Notes: generated by a model from the letters alone, not told the origin. A stretch of DNA of 64,000 nt from Alphaproteobacteria bacterium (GCA_016776605.1 JADHTB010000001.1:310001-374000), one strand, 5' to 3'. Shown: positions 16,758 through 26,351, counted from the first letter of the stretch. Translations and numbers: made by a program.

Positions 16758-17171
16758 TTAGGCCAGCACCGCCTCGCCCTCGATCTCGACCATGGCGTTG
16801 GGATCGATCAGGCGGCTGACCTCGACCAACGTCATGGCCGGGAAATGCTTGCCCAGATGCGTCCCCCAGGCCGCGCCCACGGCCGCGCCGGCTGCCTTGA
16901 ACGCATCAACATCCGTTACATAGGCCCGCATCATAACCAGATTTTCGGGCTCGCCCCCCGCGGCCCGTAGAACCGTAATCATATTGCCCATGGCGCGTTC
17001 CCACTGACCGCCGAAATCCAGATCAGGGTCCACCGGCTTGTTACCGTCCGTGGCGGCGATCTGTCCGGCGATGCGCAGGACGCGGCTGCCCGTGGCGGCA
17101 ACGCCATAGGAAAAACCCCGCGCCCGGTTCCAGCCCTCGGGCAAAATGGCCTGATAGTCGATGTCGCTCAT
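16758..17171 (-). CDS. RidA/YjgF-family protein
   Basis: A 137-residue protein of the RidA family, whose best-known members hydrolyse reactive enamines and imines formed by PLP enzymes. Family features are the RIAGQIAATDG strand-turn, the GQWERAMGNM helix and VRAYVTD-type stretch (here MMRAYVTDVDAF), and the C-terminal EVSRLIDPNAMVEIEGEAVL. The start is ATG 17171, with AGAGGGATCAGG upstream. It is divergent from the rhomboid gene. The usual RidA arginine in the C-terminal region appears to be within the SRL stretch, but I cannot define the subgroup. Confidence 0.82.
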   Translation of the reverse strand: MSDIDYQAILPEGWNRARGFSYGVAATGSRVLRIAGQIAATDGNKPVDPDLDFGGQWERAMGNMITVLRAAGGEPENLVMMRAYVTDVDAFKAAGAAVGAAWGTHLGKHFPAMTLVEVSRLIDPNAMVEIEGEAVLA

Positions 17172-17261
17172 AACCTGATCCCTCTCTGCTTTCATTGCTG
17201 CAGGGAATCTAACCCGACCGGGCGCCCTTTCACCAGCCTTGATTGAGCACTCCCAGCGCCT

Positions 17262-17963
17262 ATGCTGCGTCATTGCCCCATCCAACGCCAATCGAACGAG
17301 TCCCCCTTGTCCCAAGTCTCTCAACCCGTTTTTAACGCCACCCCCGCGGTGCTGGCCCTGATTGCCATAAACGCCGGTATTCATGTGGTCCGCATGGCAC
17401 TGCCCGCCGAATGGTCGATGATCGCCGGCACGCTGGGCGGCTTCTCGCCGCCCTGGTTTATCGCCGCCGTCATGGGCGATGGCGCCCCCTATAGCGTTAT
17501 CCTGCTGCTCTCGCCCATCACCTACGCCTTTCTGCACGCGGATCTTTTGCATTTGGCCCTGAACATGGCCTTTATGCTGGCATTCGGCACGCCCATGGAG
17601 CGGCGGTTGGGGCGGAGTTGGTTCTTGGGGCTCTATTTCGCCTGCGCCTTGTTCGGCGCCGGCACCAGCATGGCGCTGTTTTTCTATAGTCACGAGCAGA
17701 CCATAATGGTCGGCGCCTCGGGTGCCATTTCGGGTCTGTTCGGCGCTGTCCTGCGTTTAACCACGCGCCGCGCCTGGCTGGTCATTGCCGTCTTCATCGC
17801 CAGCAATGTGATCCTGGGCTATACAGGTATTCCAGGCTCGGGCGAGGTACGGTCAATCGCCTGGGAGGCGCATATTGGCGGCTTTCTGGCGGGGTTTATT
17901 TTATTTCCGCTGTTTGATGCCCTGCGTCGACGCGGGGGACAATTTGGAGGGGGACGTTCATGA
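17262..17963 (+). CDS. Rhomboid-family intramembrane serine protease
   Basis: A 233-residue protein with six hydrophobic segments. The catalytic serine is in GASGAISG and the catalytic histidine in WEAHIGGFLAGF of the last segment. The family element HADLLHLALNMAFMLAFG, with its asparagine near the oxyanion site, is also present. It would cut transmembrane helices; the target is unknown. The start is uncertain: ATG 17262 has no clear ribosome site and a TTG near 17307 is possible. Its stop overlaps the next start by 4 bases (ATGA). Confidence 0.87.
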   Translation: MLRHCPIQRQSNESPLSQVSQPVFNATPAVLALIAINAGIHVVRMALPAEWSMIAGTLGGFSPPWFIAAVMGDGAPYSVILLLSPITYAFLHADLLHLALNMAFMLAFGTPMERRLGRSWFLGLYFACALFGAGTSMALFFYSHEQTIMVGASGAISGLFGAVLRLTTRRAWLVIAVFIASNVILGYTGIPGSGEVRSIAWEAHIGGFLAGFILFPLFDALRRRGGQFGGGRS

Positions 17964-19045
17964 AAATCACCCAATTGCGTACGCAGCAAGTGCAGATCCC
18001 GTTTGATAAGCCATTTCGCACCGCCATTCACAGGGTCGAATCCGTCGCCTGTGTGCTGTTACAGGTTGATACGGACGAGGGTCTGGTTGGCGAAGGTCTG
18101 GTCTGGTGCATGGGCACCCAGCGATTGGCCGTACTGGATGCGATGATCCACAGCCTGGCCCACAAGGTGGTGGGCCGGGACCCCCACGAGCACGCGGGCC
18201 TGTGGGAGGAGATGTGGCGCGACGTCAATTTTTTCGGGCACAAAGGCATCACATTATTCGGCATCGCCGCCATCGACATGGCGCTGTGGGATCTGGTGGG
18301 CAAGGCCCACGGCCTATCGGTCTGCCGTCTGTTGGGACAAAGCCGCGACCGCGTCCGGGCCTATCATTCAGGCGGTCTGTGGGTCTCGCTTTCAATCGAT
18401 GAATTGCAGGCCGAGGCCAAGGATTTCCTGGCCCAGGGCTACCGCGCCATGAAAATGCGTCTGGGCAAAGCCACGGTGGCGGAAGATATCGAGCGGGTGG
18501 CGGCGGTACGCGAAGCCATCGGCCCGGATATAGACCTGATGGCCGATGCCAATCAGGGCTTTACCGTCAACCATGCCATCCGCATGGGCCGGGCACTGGA
18601 GCCTTATAATCTGGTCTGGTTCGAGGAACCGGTGCAGGCCTATGACCTGGCAGGTTCGGCCAGGGTCGCGGCAGAGATTGACACCCCCATTGCCAGTGGC
18701 GAGACCGAATACGCCCGCTATGGCTTTCGCGATATGTTGGAGCGCCAATCGGCCGATGTGCTGATGCCAGATCTGGAACGGGTCGGCGGCATCACCGAAT
18801 TCGTCAAGGTAGCGCATATGGCCGATGCGTTTGATATCCCGATCTCGCCCCATCTCTACACAGAGCAATGCTTGCAGCTCTGCGGCGCCTTGAGCAATAT
18901 CAGATATTCAGAGATGATGCCCTGGTTCGGGCCGTTGTATAACGAGTCCATGGAACTGGTGGATGGCGATCTGTTGGTCCCGGACCGGCCGGGCTTGGGC
19001 TTTACCTTTAATCCTGACGCCATCGGGCGTTACAGTGTGAAGTGA
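17960..19045 (+). CDS. Enolase-superfamily enzyme, mandelate racemase/muconate lactonising type
   Basis: A 361-residue enzyme with an N-terminal capping domain (about 1-120) and a barrel domain. Metal ligands are seen in MADAN (Asp), WFEEP (Glu) and ASGETE (Glu). The base motif on the second strand reads KMR, and the opposite-face histidine is in SPHLYTE. Members abstract a proton next to a carboxylate in sugar acids or cycloisomerise dicarboxylates; the exact substrate cannot be read. GGAGG is in the end of the rhomboid gene, and a second family member follows 19 bases downstream. Confidence 0.85.
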   Translation: MKITQLRTQQVQIPFDKPFRTAIHRVESVACVLLQVDTDEGLVGEGLVWCMGTQRLAVLDAMIHSLAHKVVGRDPHEHAGLWEEMWRDVNFFGHKGITLFGIAAIDMALWDLVGKAHGLSVCRLLGQSRDRVRAYHSGGLWVSLSIDELQAEAKDFLAQGYRAMKMRLGKATVAEDIERVAAVREAIGPDIDLMADANQGFTVNHAIRMGRALEPYNLVWFEEPVQAYDLAGSARVAAEIDTPIASGETEYARYGFRDMLERQSADVLMPDLERVGGITEFVKVAHMADAFDIPISPHLYTEQCLQLCGALSNIRYSEMMPWFGPLYNESMELVDGDLLVPDRPGLGFTFNPDAIGRYSVK

Positions 19046-19064
19046 CGAAATACGGAGTTAAGCA

Positions 19065-20168
19065 ATGAAAATCGGCAAGATTGAAAGCTTCCTGGTGAAA
19101 CTGCCCTACACCACGGGCGGCGACGGCAACATCGGTAAAATGGATTGGTCCACACTGGATTATGTCCTGATCCGCATAGAGACCGAACAGGGGCTGGTCG
19201 GCTGGGGCGATGCCTTCGCCTATGGTGCGTCGGCCCAGTCAGTGAAGGCGGTCGTGGATAACATGCTGGCGCCATCGCTGATCGGCAAGGACGCGGCGGC
19301 GGTCGGGCAACTTTCATACCTCCTGCAGCAGGGCAACCACCTGCTTGGGCGCTACGGCATCACCATGTTCGCCATATCCGGCATTGATATCGCGCTATGG
19401 GATCTGGCCGGCAAGGCGGCGGGCGTGCCCCTCTCAACTCTGCTGGGCGGCGCCCGGCGTGGGGAGATTCCGGCCTATGCCTCTCTGTTCAATTATAGCG
19501 ACCCTGATCGGGTGGCGGAACATTGTCAGCGCGCCCTGGGCGAAGGTTACAAATCAATCAAATTGCATGAAACCGGTGAACCGGAGGTGCGCGCCGCGCG
19601 CATTGCCATGGGCGACGGTGTTCCCCTGATGGTCGATACCAATTGCCCCTGGACCCCTTGGCAGGCACGGGAGAAAGCCCTGGCCTTCAAGCCCTACGAT
19701 CTGCACTGGCTGGAGGAGCCGATTTTCCCGCCGGAGGATTTTGACAGCCTGGCCCGCCTGGGGATAGAGGTGGATATCCCACTCGCCGCTGGAGAAAACG
19801 CCTGCACCGCGTTTGAATTCCAGAAGATGATCGAGGCCGAAGCCGTCACCTACATCCAGCCCAGCGTGACCAAGGTGGGCGGCATTACGGAATTCCGCAA
19901 GATCATCGCCTTGGCGGAAGTTCAGGGCGTAACAGTGATGCCGCACGCGCCCTATTTCGCGCCCGGCCTGCTGGCCACCCTGCACCTGCTCTCGACCATG
20001 CCCGACGAATGCCTGGCGGAGACCTTCTATTACAAGACCTTGGAAGCCAGCCTGTATGGCGACGCCATTGTCGCCAAGGACGGCAACATCACCGTCCCCA
20101 CCGGGCCCGGCCTGGGCTTGGAGCCAGACATGGACGTCATTCGCGACTACGCCGCCAAGGACGGCTAA
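19065..20168 (+). CDS. Enolase-superfamily enzyme, mandelate racemase type
   Basis: A 367-residue paralogue in family only of the preceding gene. Metal ligands are in MVDTN, WLEEP and AAGENA, with a histidine in MPHAPYFAPG. The base motif reads KLH (IKLHETGEP), different from the KMR of its neighbour, so the two are unlikely to act on the same substrate or step. It could be a sugar-acid dehydratase or racemase. GGAG lies a few bases before the ATG. It converges on fccB with 20 bases between stops. Confidence 0.85.
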   Translation: MKIGKIESFLVKLPYTTGGDGNIGKMDWSTLDYVLIRIETEQGLVGWGDAFAYGASAQSVKAVVDNMLAPSLIGKDAAAVGQLSYLLQQGNHLLGRYGITMFAISGIDIALWDLAGKAAGVPLSTLLGGARRGEIPAYASLFNYSDPDRVAEHCQRALGEGYKSIKLHETGEPEVRAARIAMGDGVPLMVDTNCPWTPWQAREKALAFKPYDLHWLEEPIFPPEDFDSLARLGIEVDIPLAAGENACTAFEFQKMIEAEAVTYIQPSVTKVGGITEFRKIIALAEVQGVTVMPHAPYFAPGLLATLHLLSTMPDECLAETFYYKTLEASLYGDAIVAKDGNITVPTGPGLGLEPDMDVIRDYAAKDG

Positions 20169-20188
20169 GGCCCGGCGGATTTGGGCGG

Positions 20189-21466
20189 TCAGCCGAAAAT
20201 ATCGGCCGTGATGCTGTCGTACCAGCCGCGGGCGAAGTCCGCCTCCTGGCCATGGAAGGCATCGGATGCGCCCGATGGGCTGAGCCCGCCGGAGCCTTTT
20301 ACCTTGATGATCTTGCCATCGGCAAAGTCGTAGACCATGGCCACGGAAATGCCGTAATCCTGGGCGATCAGGCTATAGCAGGTGTTGACGAACTTCGGCT
20401 TGGAAACCGCTCGTCCGCTCAACAGCGCAGTCACCGCCGCCGCGCAGACCTTGGCCTGGGTAGAGGCGGCGAAACCTGACTTCGGCATCGGCGCGGCAAT
20501 CGCGGCATCGCCAATGACGTGAACATTCGGCAGCAACCGCGATGCAAACGTCAACTGGTCAACCGGGCACCAGCCGGTCTTGTCCGCCAGGCCGGAACTC
20601 TGGGCAATCTTGCCGGCCCTCTGCCCCGGCACGAAATTGACCACGTCGCCCTTTACCATGTCGCCGAAATTCGTCTCCAGGGTCATCGCCCCGGCATCGA
20701 CCCTGACGACCTGGCCGTCGTTGTCCAGATTTCGGTAGTCGATCATGCCGCCATAGAGCTTGGCCCAACCTTCCTTGAACAGGCCCTGTTTGGAAAACTT
20801 CTTCTTGGGGTCGAGCACGATGATCTTGGATTTCGGCTTGGACCGCTTGAAATAGTTGGCGACCAGACTGATCCGTTCACCCGGCCCCGGCGGGCATCGG
20901 AATGGATTGACCGGTGGCGAAATCACGAAGACGCCGCCGTCCGGCATGGCTTCAAGCTGCCTGCGCAACAACACGGTCTGCGGGCCGGCCTGCCAGGCAT
21001 GGGGCATGACGCCGGCAATCGAGGCATCCGCACCGTTGATCGCGCCCCAGCGAAAATCAATACCGGGCGAGACGATCAGGCGGTCATAGGACAGCGTGGC
21101 GCCGCCAGCCAGCCTTACCTTGCGCCCCGCTGCATTGACCGCGGCGGCCTTGTCGTGGACCACCTTGATGCCCCGTTTGCGCAGGCCGTCATAGCCGTGG
21201 GTGATGCGGCCGATGGGATTGAGGCCGCCGATCACCGTGTTGGAAAACGGGCATGTCACAAACGATTTCGCCGGCTCCACCATGGTCACATTGATGGATG
21301 GGTCGAACCGTTTGAGGTATTTGGCCGCCGTGGCGCCGCCAAAGCCGCCGCCGATCACCACCACATTGGCGCCCTTGGCGCGGGCCAGCATGGGAAAACC
21401 GAGGACCGAAAGGCCCGCGGCCGAGGCTGCCAGATGGGTAAATGTTCTGCGCTTCATCTTGGTCAT
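20189..21466 (-). CDS. fccB: Flavocytochrome c sulfide dehydrogenase, flavoprotein subunit
   Basis: Periplasmic FAD protein that oxidises sulfide and passes electrons to the FccA cytochrome. It has 425 residues, a Tat-type signal (KRRTFTHLAASAAGLSVLG), and a dinucleotide-binding VVVIGGGFGGATAAKYL. The family cysteines are seen: VTCPFSN, NPFRCPPGPGER, and TGWCPVDQ, the last two matching the redox-active disulfide of the Allochromatium enzyme. The C-terminal FCSD dimerisation domain is complete. AGGAGG lies 8 bases before the ATG. It follows fccA by 12 bases. Confidence 0.92.
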   Translation of the reverse strand: MTKMKRRTFTHLAASAAGLSVLGFPMLARAKGANVVVIGGGFGGATAAKYLKRFDPSINVTMVEPAKSFVTCPFSNTVIGGLNPIGRITHGYDGLRKRGIKVVHDKAAAVNAAGRKVRLAGGATLSYDRLIVSPGIDFRWGAINGADASIAGVMPHAWQAGPQTVLLRRQLEAMPDGGVFVISPPVNPFRCPPGPGERISLVANYFKRSKPKSKIIVLDPKKKFSKQGLFKEGWAKLYGGMIDYRNLDNDGQVVRVDAGAMTLETNFGDMVKGDVVNFVPGQRAGKIAQSSGLADKTGWCPVDQLTFASRLLPNVHVIGDAAIAAPMPKSGFAASTQAKVCAAAVTALLSGRAVSKPKFVNTCYSLIAQDYGISVAMVYDFADGKIIKVKGSGGLSPSGASDAFHGQEADFARGWYDSITADIFG

Positions 21467-21478
21467 TGTCCCATCCTC

Positions 21479-21778
21479 CTATTGTTGGGCGAAATGTTTC
21501 GCCAGGGCGACGATTTCGTCATCGCTGAAGCCCTTGGCGATGCGGGCCATGACCGTCGATGGCTTTTTACCATCACGGAATTTCCGCAGGGTTTCGACGA
21601 TATAGTCCGACGACTTACCGGCGATGGACGGCATAGCGCCAACACTGCGGCCATCGGTGCCGTGGCAGGAGTGGCAGGTGTTGGCCATGATGATGCCGCG
21701 CTGGTCCTCGGCCCGCGCGCCGCCCGGCAGGACAAGCCCCGCAAGGGCCAAGATGGTGATGCAGCCAATTGCTCTCAT
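21479..21778 (-). CDS. fccA: Monoheme cytochrome subunit of sulfide dehydrogenase
   Basis: A 99-residue cytochrome c with a signal peptide (about residues 1-23) and one heme site CHSCHGTDG; a methionine in PSTVMARIAKG is the likely axial ligand. I place the start at ATG 21778, preceded by GGGAGG; the frame remains open 44 codons further, but without a signal-like start. Allochromatium FccA is diheme, so this short monoheme form is closer to the Chlorobium type. It pairs with fccB 12 bases downstream. Confidence 0.87.
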   Translation of the reverse strand: MRAIGCITILALAGLVLPGGARAEDQRGIIMANTCHSCHGTDGRSVGAMPSIAGKSSDYIVETLRKFRDGKKPSTVMARIAKGFSDDEIVALAKHFAQQ

Positions 21779-22003
21779 AAGATCCTCCCTTGTGTTACCG
21801 GCGGTGGGCGCCGGCATTCCGTTCGGCGCGTGTAAAGCCGCAGCCTGTGGGGAGGGAAAGGACGGGGCTATTTGCGTGCGCTCGATATTCCAGAATAGCA
21901 AAACCGCCATTCCCCAAATATCCCTTATACCTTGCTAGATCGTAGCCAAGACGAATTCTCTACACAAGATCGAAATTGATTTCAGGCGCGGCGAATTGTC
22001 CCA

Positions 22004-22675
22004 TCAGGTGTTTCGGCGAAGATGTTCCAATACTGAATCCAGGGATTCCACGTCGCCGAATTTGGCGTCGATGTCGTAGAGGTTCCATTCGACAGCGCCG
22101 GCGATGCGGTCGCCGATGCATTCGCGCACGACGATGGGCCGGAACCCGTCCGCGATGGCATCTTCAACCGTGGCCCGGATACAGGCGCTGGCCGTGGCCC
22201 CGGTTACGACCACGGTATCGACCCCGCAGGCGTTGAGGTAGCTGTTCAGATTGGTGCCGCGAAAACCGCTGGCCTGTTTCTTGACGATCAGCATCTCGTC
22301 CTCCCGGCGTTCCAGGCGGTCGTCGATCTGCACGGCGTCCGAGCCCGCGCGCAATACCTCCGCCGGGATCTTCTTGCCCCACAGTCCCATATCACTGTGC
22401 TCGCCCTCGATGATGTCATAGGCGGTGGTGGTGAAGACGATGGGCAAACCTTTGGCGCGGAACGCCGCGAGGACCTGTTGTACCGCCGGGATAACAGTGT
22501 CCATGCCCTCGCAGGTGAACGCATTGTCCGCCTGGGTCCAGGCATTGGCCAGATCGATATTGATGAGGGCCGGTTTTTTGCCCCAGCCGATGCGCCTTTG
22601 GAAGCCGCGCGATTGATAGAGACTGCTGTCGGAGGCGAACAATTTGTCCAAGGCCGCCTTGATATCCGGATCCAT
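22004..22675 (-). CDS. Isochorismatase-family cysteine hydrolase
   Basis: A 223-residue alpha/beta hydrolase of the isochorismatase/nicotinamidase family, closest in pattern to N-carbamoylsarcosine amidase-like members. The triad is visible: Asp41 (INIDLANAW), a lysine at 132-133 (LIVKKQASGF) and Cys165 (GATASACIRAT). ATG 22675 is chosen because GGAGAGGAAAAG precedes it; 17 more codons upstream are open. A C-N amide or carbamoyl bond is the likely substrate. It stands alone, 225 bases after fccA on the same strand. Confidence 0.82.
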   Translation of the reverse strand: MDPDIKAALDKLFASDSSLYQSRGFQRRIGWGKKPALINIDLANAWTQADNAFTCEGMDTVIPAVQQVLAAFRAKGLPIVFTTTAYDIIEGEHSDMGLWGKKIPAEVLRAGSDAVQIDDRLERREDEMLIVKKQASGFRGTNLNSYLNACGVDTVVVTGATASACIRATVEDAIADGFRPIVVRECIGDRIAGAVEWNLYDIDAKFGDVESLDSVLEHLRRNT

Positions 22676-22883
22676 CTGCTTTTCCTCTCCATGCAGGGCG
22701 CCCAGTTTCAGTGCGATGGTAGCCAAGTTATGCCGCCATGGGAATGTGTTCCAGCAACCGGCTATCGCTGAACCACGCCGGGACCGGCGGATCGAACCCG
22801 ACGCGCCTTCGGCTTGCTTGGCAATAGCATTAGAAACTAGGGTAGGGTGAATGGGTTGGGTTGAAATGTACCGAGCAGGATAG

Positions 22884-24089
22884 ATGTCCAGTAAAATGAC
22901 GGAATCAAGATCCGAGGCGGGCCGGAAATTGGCTGGCGAGGCCTTGGATAACGCCCGTGCGGTAGCGGCGGTTTTGCGTGGCGCCGCGGATCAGATCGAG
23001 GCCGGGCGCGCCTTGCCGCCAGATGTGGTGGCGGCAATGCACGATGCCCAGCTGTTTCGCCTCACCTTGCCCAGGCGTCATGGCGGGGCCGAATTGCCAT
23101 TGCCTCAATTGACCCAGGTGGCAGAGATCATCGCCGGGGCCGATGCCTCCGCCGCCTGGTGTCTGGGCCAGGCATCGGGCTGTGCCATGTCCGCCGCCTT
23201 CATGGAGGAAGCCCCCGCGCGCGAGGTGTTTGACCCACGGGATGCGGTGCTGGCCTGGGGTGCGGGGGTTCAGGGCAAAGCGGTCGCGACCAAGGGGGGC
23301 TATCTGGTCAGCGGCACCTGGCGCTTTGCCTCCGGCAGCCATAACGCGACTTGGCTGGGCGGCCATAGCAAGATATTCGAGGCTGACGGCACGCCCCGGC
23401 CCGGTCCGCATGGCCGGCAGGCTGACCGCACGGCGCTGTTTCCCCGTGCCGAGATCAAAATGGCCGATGACTGGCATGTCATGGGCCTGCGCGGCACACG
23501 CAGCGAAGGTTACACGGTTGAAAACCTGTTCGTTGCCGAGGCTTTGACCCTGGACCGGGAGGCAGAGTCCGAACGCCAGGTAAATACGACTCTGTTCCGC
23601 TTTCCCACCACTACCGTTTATGCCTCCTTATTCTCCTCCGTCGCCCTGGGCATCGCCCGCGGCGCCCTGGATGATCTGTTGGCCCTGGGGTTGGAAAAAA
23701 GGCCCCGCGCCGCCCGCAGTTCACTGCGCGACAGCCCGGTCTTTCAAACCAGACTGGCCGAGCTTGAAGCCCAGCTTGGTTCCGCCCGGGCCTATCAGCA
23801 AAGCGCCGTGACCGACGTTTGGGAGGTGGTTGATGGGACCGGCGAACTAACCATGCCTGACAGGGCCCGCATTCGTCTGGCTACCACCTATGCCATCAAC
23901 GAGGCGACGGCGGTTGTGGAACAGGTCTACCGCCTGGCCGGCTCCACCGCGATCTTCAACGATCAACCGTTCGAGCGGCGCTTCCGCGATATCCACGCCG
24001 TTTCGCAACAGGTCCAGGCCCGGCATACCAATTATGAAACCGTCGGCCGCTATATGCTGGAACTGGATGTCGACACGATCTTCATGTAG
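22884..24089 (+). CDS. Acyl-CoA-dehydrogenase-fold flavoenzyme (monooxygenase-like)
   Basis: A 401-residue protein with the three-domain acyl-CoA dehydrogenase fold. The central GTWRFASGSHNATW and the WHVMGLRGTRSEGYTVENLFV stretches resemble the flavin-dependent monooxygenase branch (DszC, HpaB-like) more than beta-oxidation enzymes. No clear catalytic glutamate of acyl-CoA dehydrogenases is seen in the C-terminal part. AGCAGGAT lies just before the ATG. It is 99 bases upstream of the lipoate-assembly operon on the same strand; whether it belongs to it is unknown. Confidence 0.7.
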   Translation: MSSKMTESRSEAGRKLAGEALDNARAVAAVLRGAADQIEAGRALPPDVVAAMHDAQLFRLTLPRRHGGAELPLPQLTQVAEIIAGADASAAWCLGQASGCAMSAAFMEEAPAREVFDPRDAVLAWGAGVQGKAVATKGGYLVSGTWRFASGSHNATWLGGHSKIFEADGTPRPGPHGRQADRTALFPRAEIKMADDWHVMGLRGTRSEGYTVENLFVAEALTLDREAESERQVNTTLFRFPTTTVYASLFSSVALGIARGALDDLLALGLEKRPRAARSSLRDSPVFQTRLAELEAQLGSARAYQQSAVTDVWEVVDGTGELTMPDRARIRLATTYAINEATAVVEQVYRLAGSTAIFNDQPFERRFRDIHAVSQQVQARHTNYETVGRYMLELDVDTIFM

Positions 24090-24188
24090 CGCACGGTTTG
24101 GTTGTCCGTCGGAATACGGCGCTAAACACGGCTGGAAAAGACCGCGGAATGTGTCTAGAATTACATATTCGATTTTTCGCAACTGAGC

Positions 24189-25238
24189 ATGGGCGATTTC
24201 ATGAGCTGGCACGAAATAGCTTCCAATTTAGAGACATTCGCGGATTTAGAGTTGCAGTTTGACGCTGGCCTTGTCAGCCGCCTCGAACAGGCAGCGGGGA
24301 GCGGTCCTTTGCGGCCGATCCGGATGCACACCCCGACGTTTCGGTCATACGCCAGTGACGAAATCCAAGGCTGCGGCAAAAACAGTTTCCCTGCTTTTTC
24401 CATTACCGGGCCGGCCTGCGCGCTCAATTGCGATCATTGCCAGGCTAAAATTCTGGAGCCGATGATACCGGCAACCAGCCCGGACGAGTTGGACCAGCGG
24501 GTACGTGATATGATCCTGCTGCAAGACCTAAAGGGCTTCCTTCTTTCCGGCGGTTCGAACAAACGCAACGAAGTGCCCTATGACCGTTATCACGCCACGT
24601 TGGAAAAACTCAAGCGTGATTTCCCTTATCTGAAAATTGCCATGCATTCCGCTCTATTGGACGAGGCCAAGGCCAGATCGATGGAGGCGGCTGGCGTTGA
24701 TGTGGCCATGACCGATGTGATCGGCCATCAGGACACGATCCGCGATGTCTATCATCTGGACCGCTCGGTCGATGATTTCGAGGAAACCCTAAGGGCCTTG
24801 CGTTGCACCAGCATGAATGTGGTGCCCCATATTGTCATCGGCCTGCACTATGGCCGGATTTTAGGTGAATACAACGCGCTCGACATGATTGCGCGGCATA
24901 ATCCCGACAGCCTGGTTTTAGTCGTCGTCATGCCGTTCTATGCACCAGTGGAAAAACCTTTCGCCACCGTCGATCCAATCGAGGTCGCGGAGATCTTTAT
25001 CGCCGCCCGCCAGCGGCTGGCGGATAAGACGGTACAGTTGGGCTGCGCCCGGCCCGCGGGCCTGCATAAAATGCTGACCGACACTTATGCCACAATGGCC
25101 GGCCTGGATGGCATTGCCTTTCCCGCCGATGGGATTGTTGCGTTGGCGCGCGCCATTGGCCGGCCGGTCGATCAGCAACATGCCTGCTGTTCGATGGTGG
25201 TGGACGACGCCGCCGGCGAGATTACCTGCGCGGCATGA
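24189..25238 (+). CDS. lipS2: Radical SAM lipoyl synthase component LipS2
   Basis: A 349-residue radical SAM protein. The SAM-cluster motif is Cys77-x3-Cys81-x2-Cys84 (PACALNCDHC); Cys62 and the C-terminal HACC and ITCAA cysteines may hold an auxiliary cluster. In the LipS1/LipS2 pathway two radical SAM proteins together insert the two sulfurs into a protein-bound octanoyl group. The naming as LipS2 rests on gene order: read backward, sLpl-lipS1-lipT-lipS2 matches the order I recall from Hyphomicrobium. ATG 24189 or 24201 could start it. It overlaps lipT by 4 bases. Confidence 0.78.
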   Translation: MGDFMSWHEIASNLETFADLELQFDAGLVSRLEQAAGSGPLRPIRMHTPTFRSYASDEIQGCGKNSFPAFSITGPACALNCDHCQAKILEPMIPATSPDELDQRVRDMILLQDLKGFLLSGGSNKRNEVPYDRYHATLEKLKRDFPYLKIAMHSALLDEAKARSMEAAGVDVAMTDVIGHQDTIRDVYHLDRSVDDFEETLRALRCTSMNVVPHIVIGLHYGRILGEYNALDMIARHNPDSLVLVVVMPFYAPVEKPFATVDPIEVAEIFIAARQRLADKTVQLGCARPAGLHKMLTDTYATMAGLDGIAFPADGIVALARAIGRPVDQQHACCSMVVDDAAGEITCAA

Positions 25239-26326
25239 CGGCCATGGCGATGCGCCCCTTCGTCAACCAGGTGGATGTGGCCGTGGTCGGTCTGGGACCC
25301 GCCGGGGCGTCCGCCGCGGCCATTGCGGCCCAGGCCGGCCTTGGCGTGCTGGCTTTCGACCGCAAGAAAACCGCCGGAAAGCCGGTGCAGTGCGCCGAAT
25401 TCGTGCCGGCCATGTTAGGCCATGAAATCGGCGGAATAGACACCGTCGCACAGCAGCTGATTTATCGCATGCGCAGCTTTGTCGAGCAGCAGCAGCCCGA
25501 CGAGACGCCTGACTTTCGCGGTCATATGGTCGATCGTGATCGGCTGGACGCACAGCTTGTCGACCAGGCCCGTGCGATGGGCGCGAAATGCGAAATGGCC
25601 GTTGGCTTGGCGGAAATTGCCGGCGACGGCGTTCTCGAAACCACCGACGGCCAATGTTATCGGCCCCGCCTTTTGATCGGTGCCGATGGTCCTCATTCCA
25701 AAGTCGGCCGGGCGATCGGCTCGCGCAACGTGGCAATGGTTGAAACCCGGCAAATTACCGTACCGTTGCTGCAGCCCCATGATGCGACCGACATATTTCT
25801 GCGGGCGGATATTATTGGCGGTTATGGCTGGCTGTTTCCCAAGGGTGATGTTGCCAATCTGGGTCTGGGCGTGCTGCCGCAAGAACGGGCGCGCCTCAAA
25901 CCACTGTTGGACGAATTGCATCTTGCCCTGGCGGATCAGGGCCGGGTTGGACGGGACGTTCTGCAACATACCGGTGGTGCGATCCCGGTCGGCGGTATGC
26001 TCAAGTGTGTTGGTGATTTGCAAGGCGTCCCGGTGCTGCTGGCGGGTGATGCCGCCGGGCTTACCAATCCCATTACCGGGGCCGGCATTCCGGCTGCCAT
26101 TCAATCGGGTATGATGGCGGGTGCGGCGGCAAAAGCCTGGTTTGTCGACGATGGGCAGGCACTGGCGAATTATGAAGAAGAACTAGAAGATTTATTTCAG
26201 ACCTCGTTGGCGCGCGCCTGTCTGCGGCGCAACGAATTATTGGCTCAATATGCGCGATTCGAACAGCCTGACGCCGCCGCGTTGCGCCGTGGCTGGATTG
26301 CCTATGACGCATACTGGGCCGCTTGA
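25235..26326 (+). CDS. lipT: FAD-dependent oxidoreductase LipT
   Basis: A 363-residue flavoprotein of the geranylgeranyl-reductase-like family. The N-terminal VAVVGLGPAGASAAAIAA binds FAD; KPVQCAEFVP and the GDAAGLTNPITGAGIPAAIQSG motif are typical of the family. LipT proteins are linked to LipS1/LipS2 genes and are thought to supply electrons to the radical SAM steps. It is coupled to lipS2 by an ATGA overlap and lies 25 bases before lipS1. Without these neighbours it would only be called a generic FAD reductase. Confidence 0.78.
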   Translation: MTAMAMRPFVNQVDVAVVGLGPAGASAAAIAAQAGLGVLAFDRKKTAGKPVQCAEFVPAMLGHEIGGIDTVAQQLIYRMRSFVEQQQPDETPDFRGHMVDRDRLDAQLVDQARAMGAKCEMAVGLAEIAGDGVLETTDGQCYRPRLLIGADGPHSKVGRAIGSRNVAMVETRQITVPLLQPHDATDIFLRADIIGGYGWLFPKGDVANLGLGVLPQERARLKPLLDELHLALADQGRVGRDVLQHTGGAIPVGGMLKCVGDLQGVPVLLAGDAAGLTNPITGAGIPAAIQSGMMAGAAAKAWFVDDGQALANYEEELEDLFQTSLARACLRRNELLAQYARFEQPDAAALRRGWIAYDAYWAA

Positions 26327-26351
26327 GAGCTTAACCAAGGGGAGTGCCTGA

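Noticed and set aside
17172-17693. Upstream extension of the RidA frame by 174 codons
   Set aside because: It overlaps the start of the rhomboid gene, is of low complexity (G, Q, R and H rich), and a strong ribosome site supports ATG 17171.
20519-21835. Open frame of 438 codons on the plus strand opposite fccAB
   Set aside because: Both fccA and fccB are clear on the minus strand with heme and FAD motifs.
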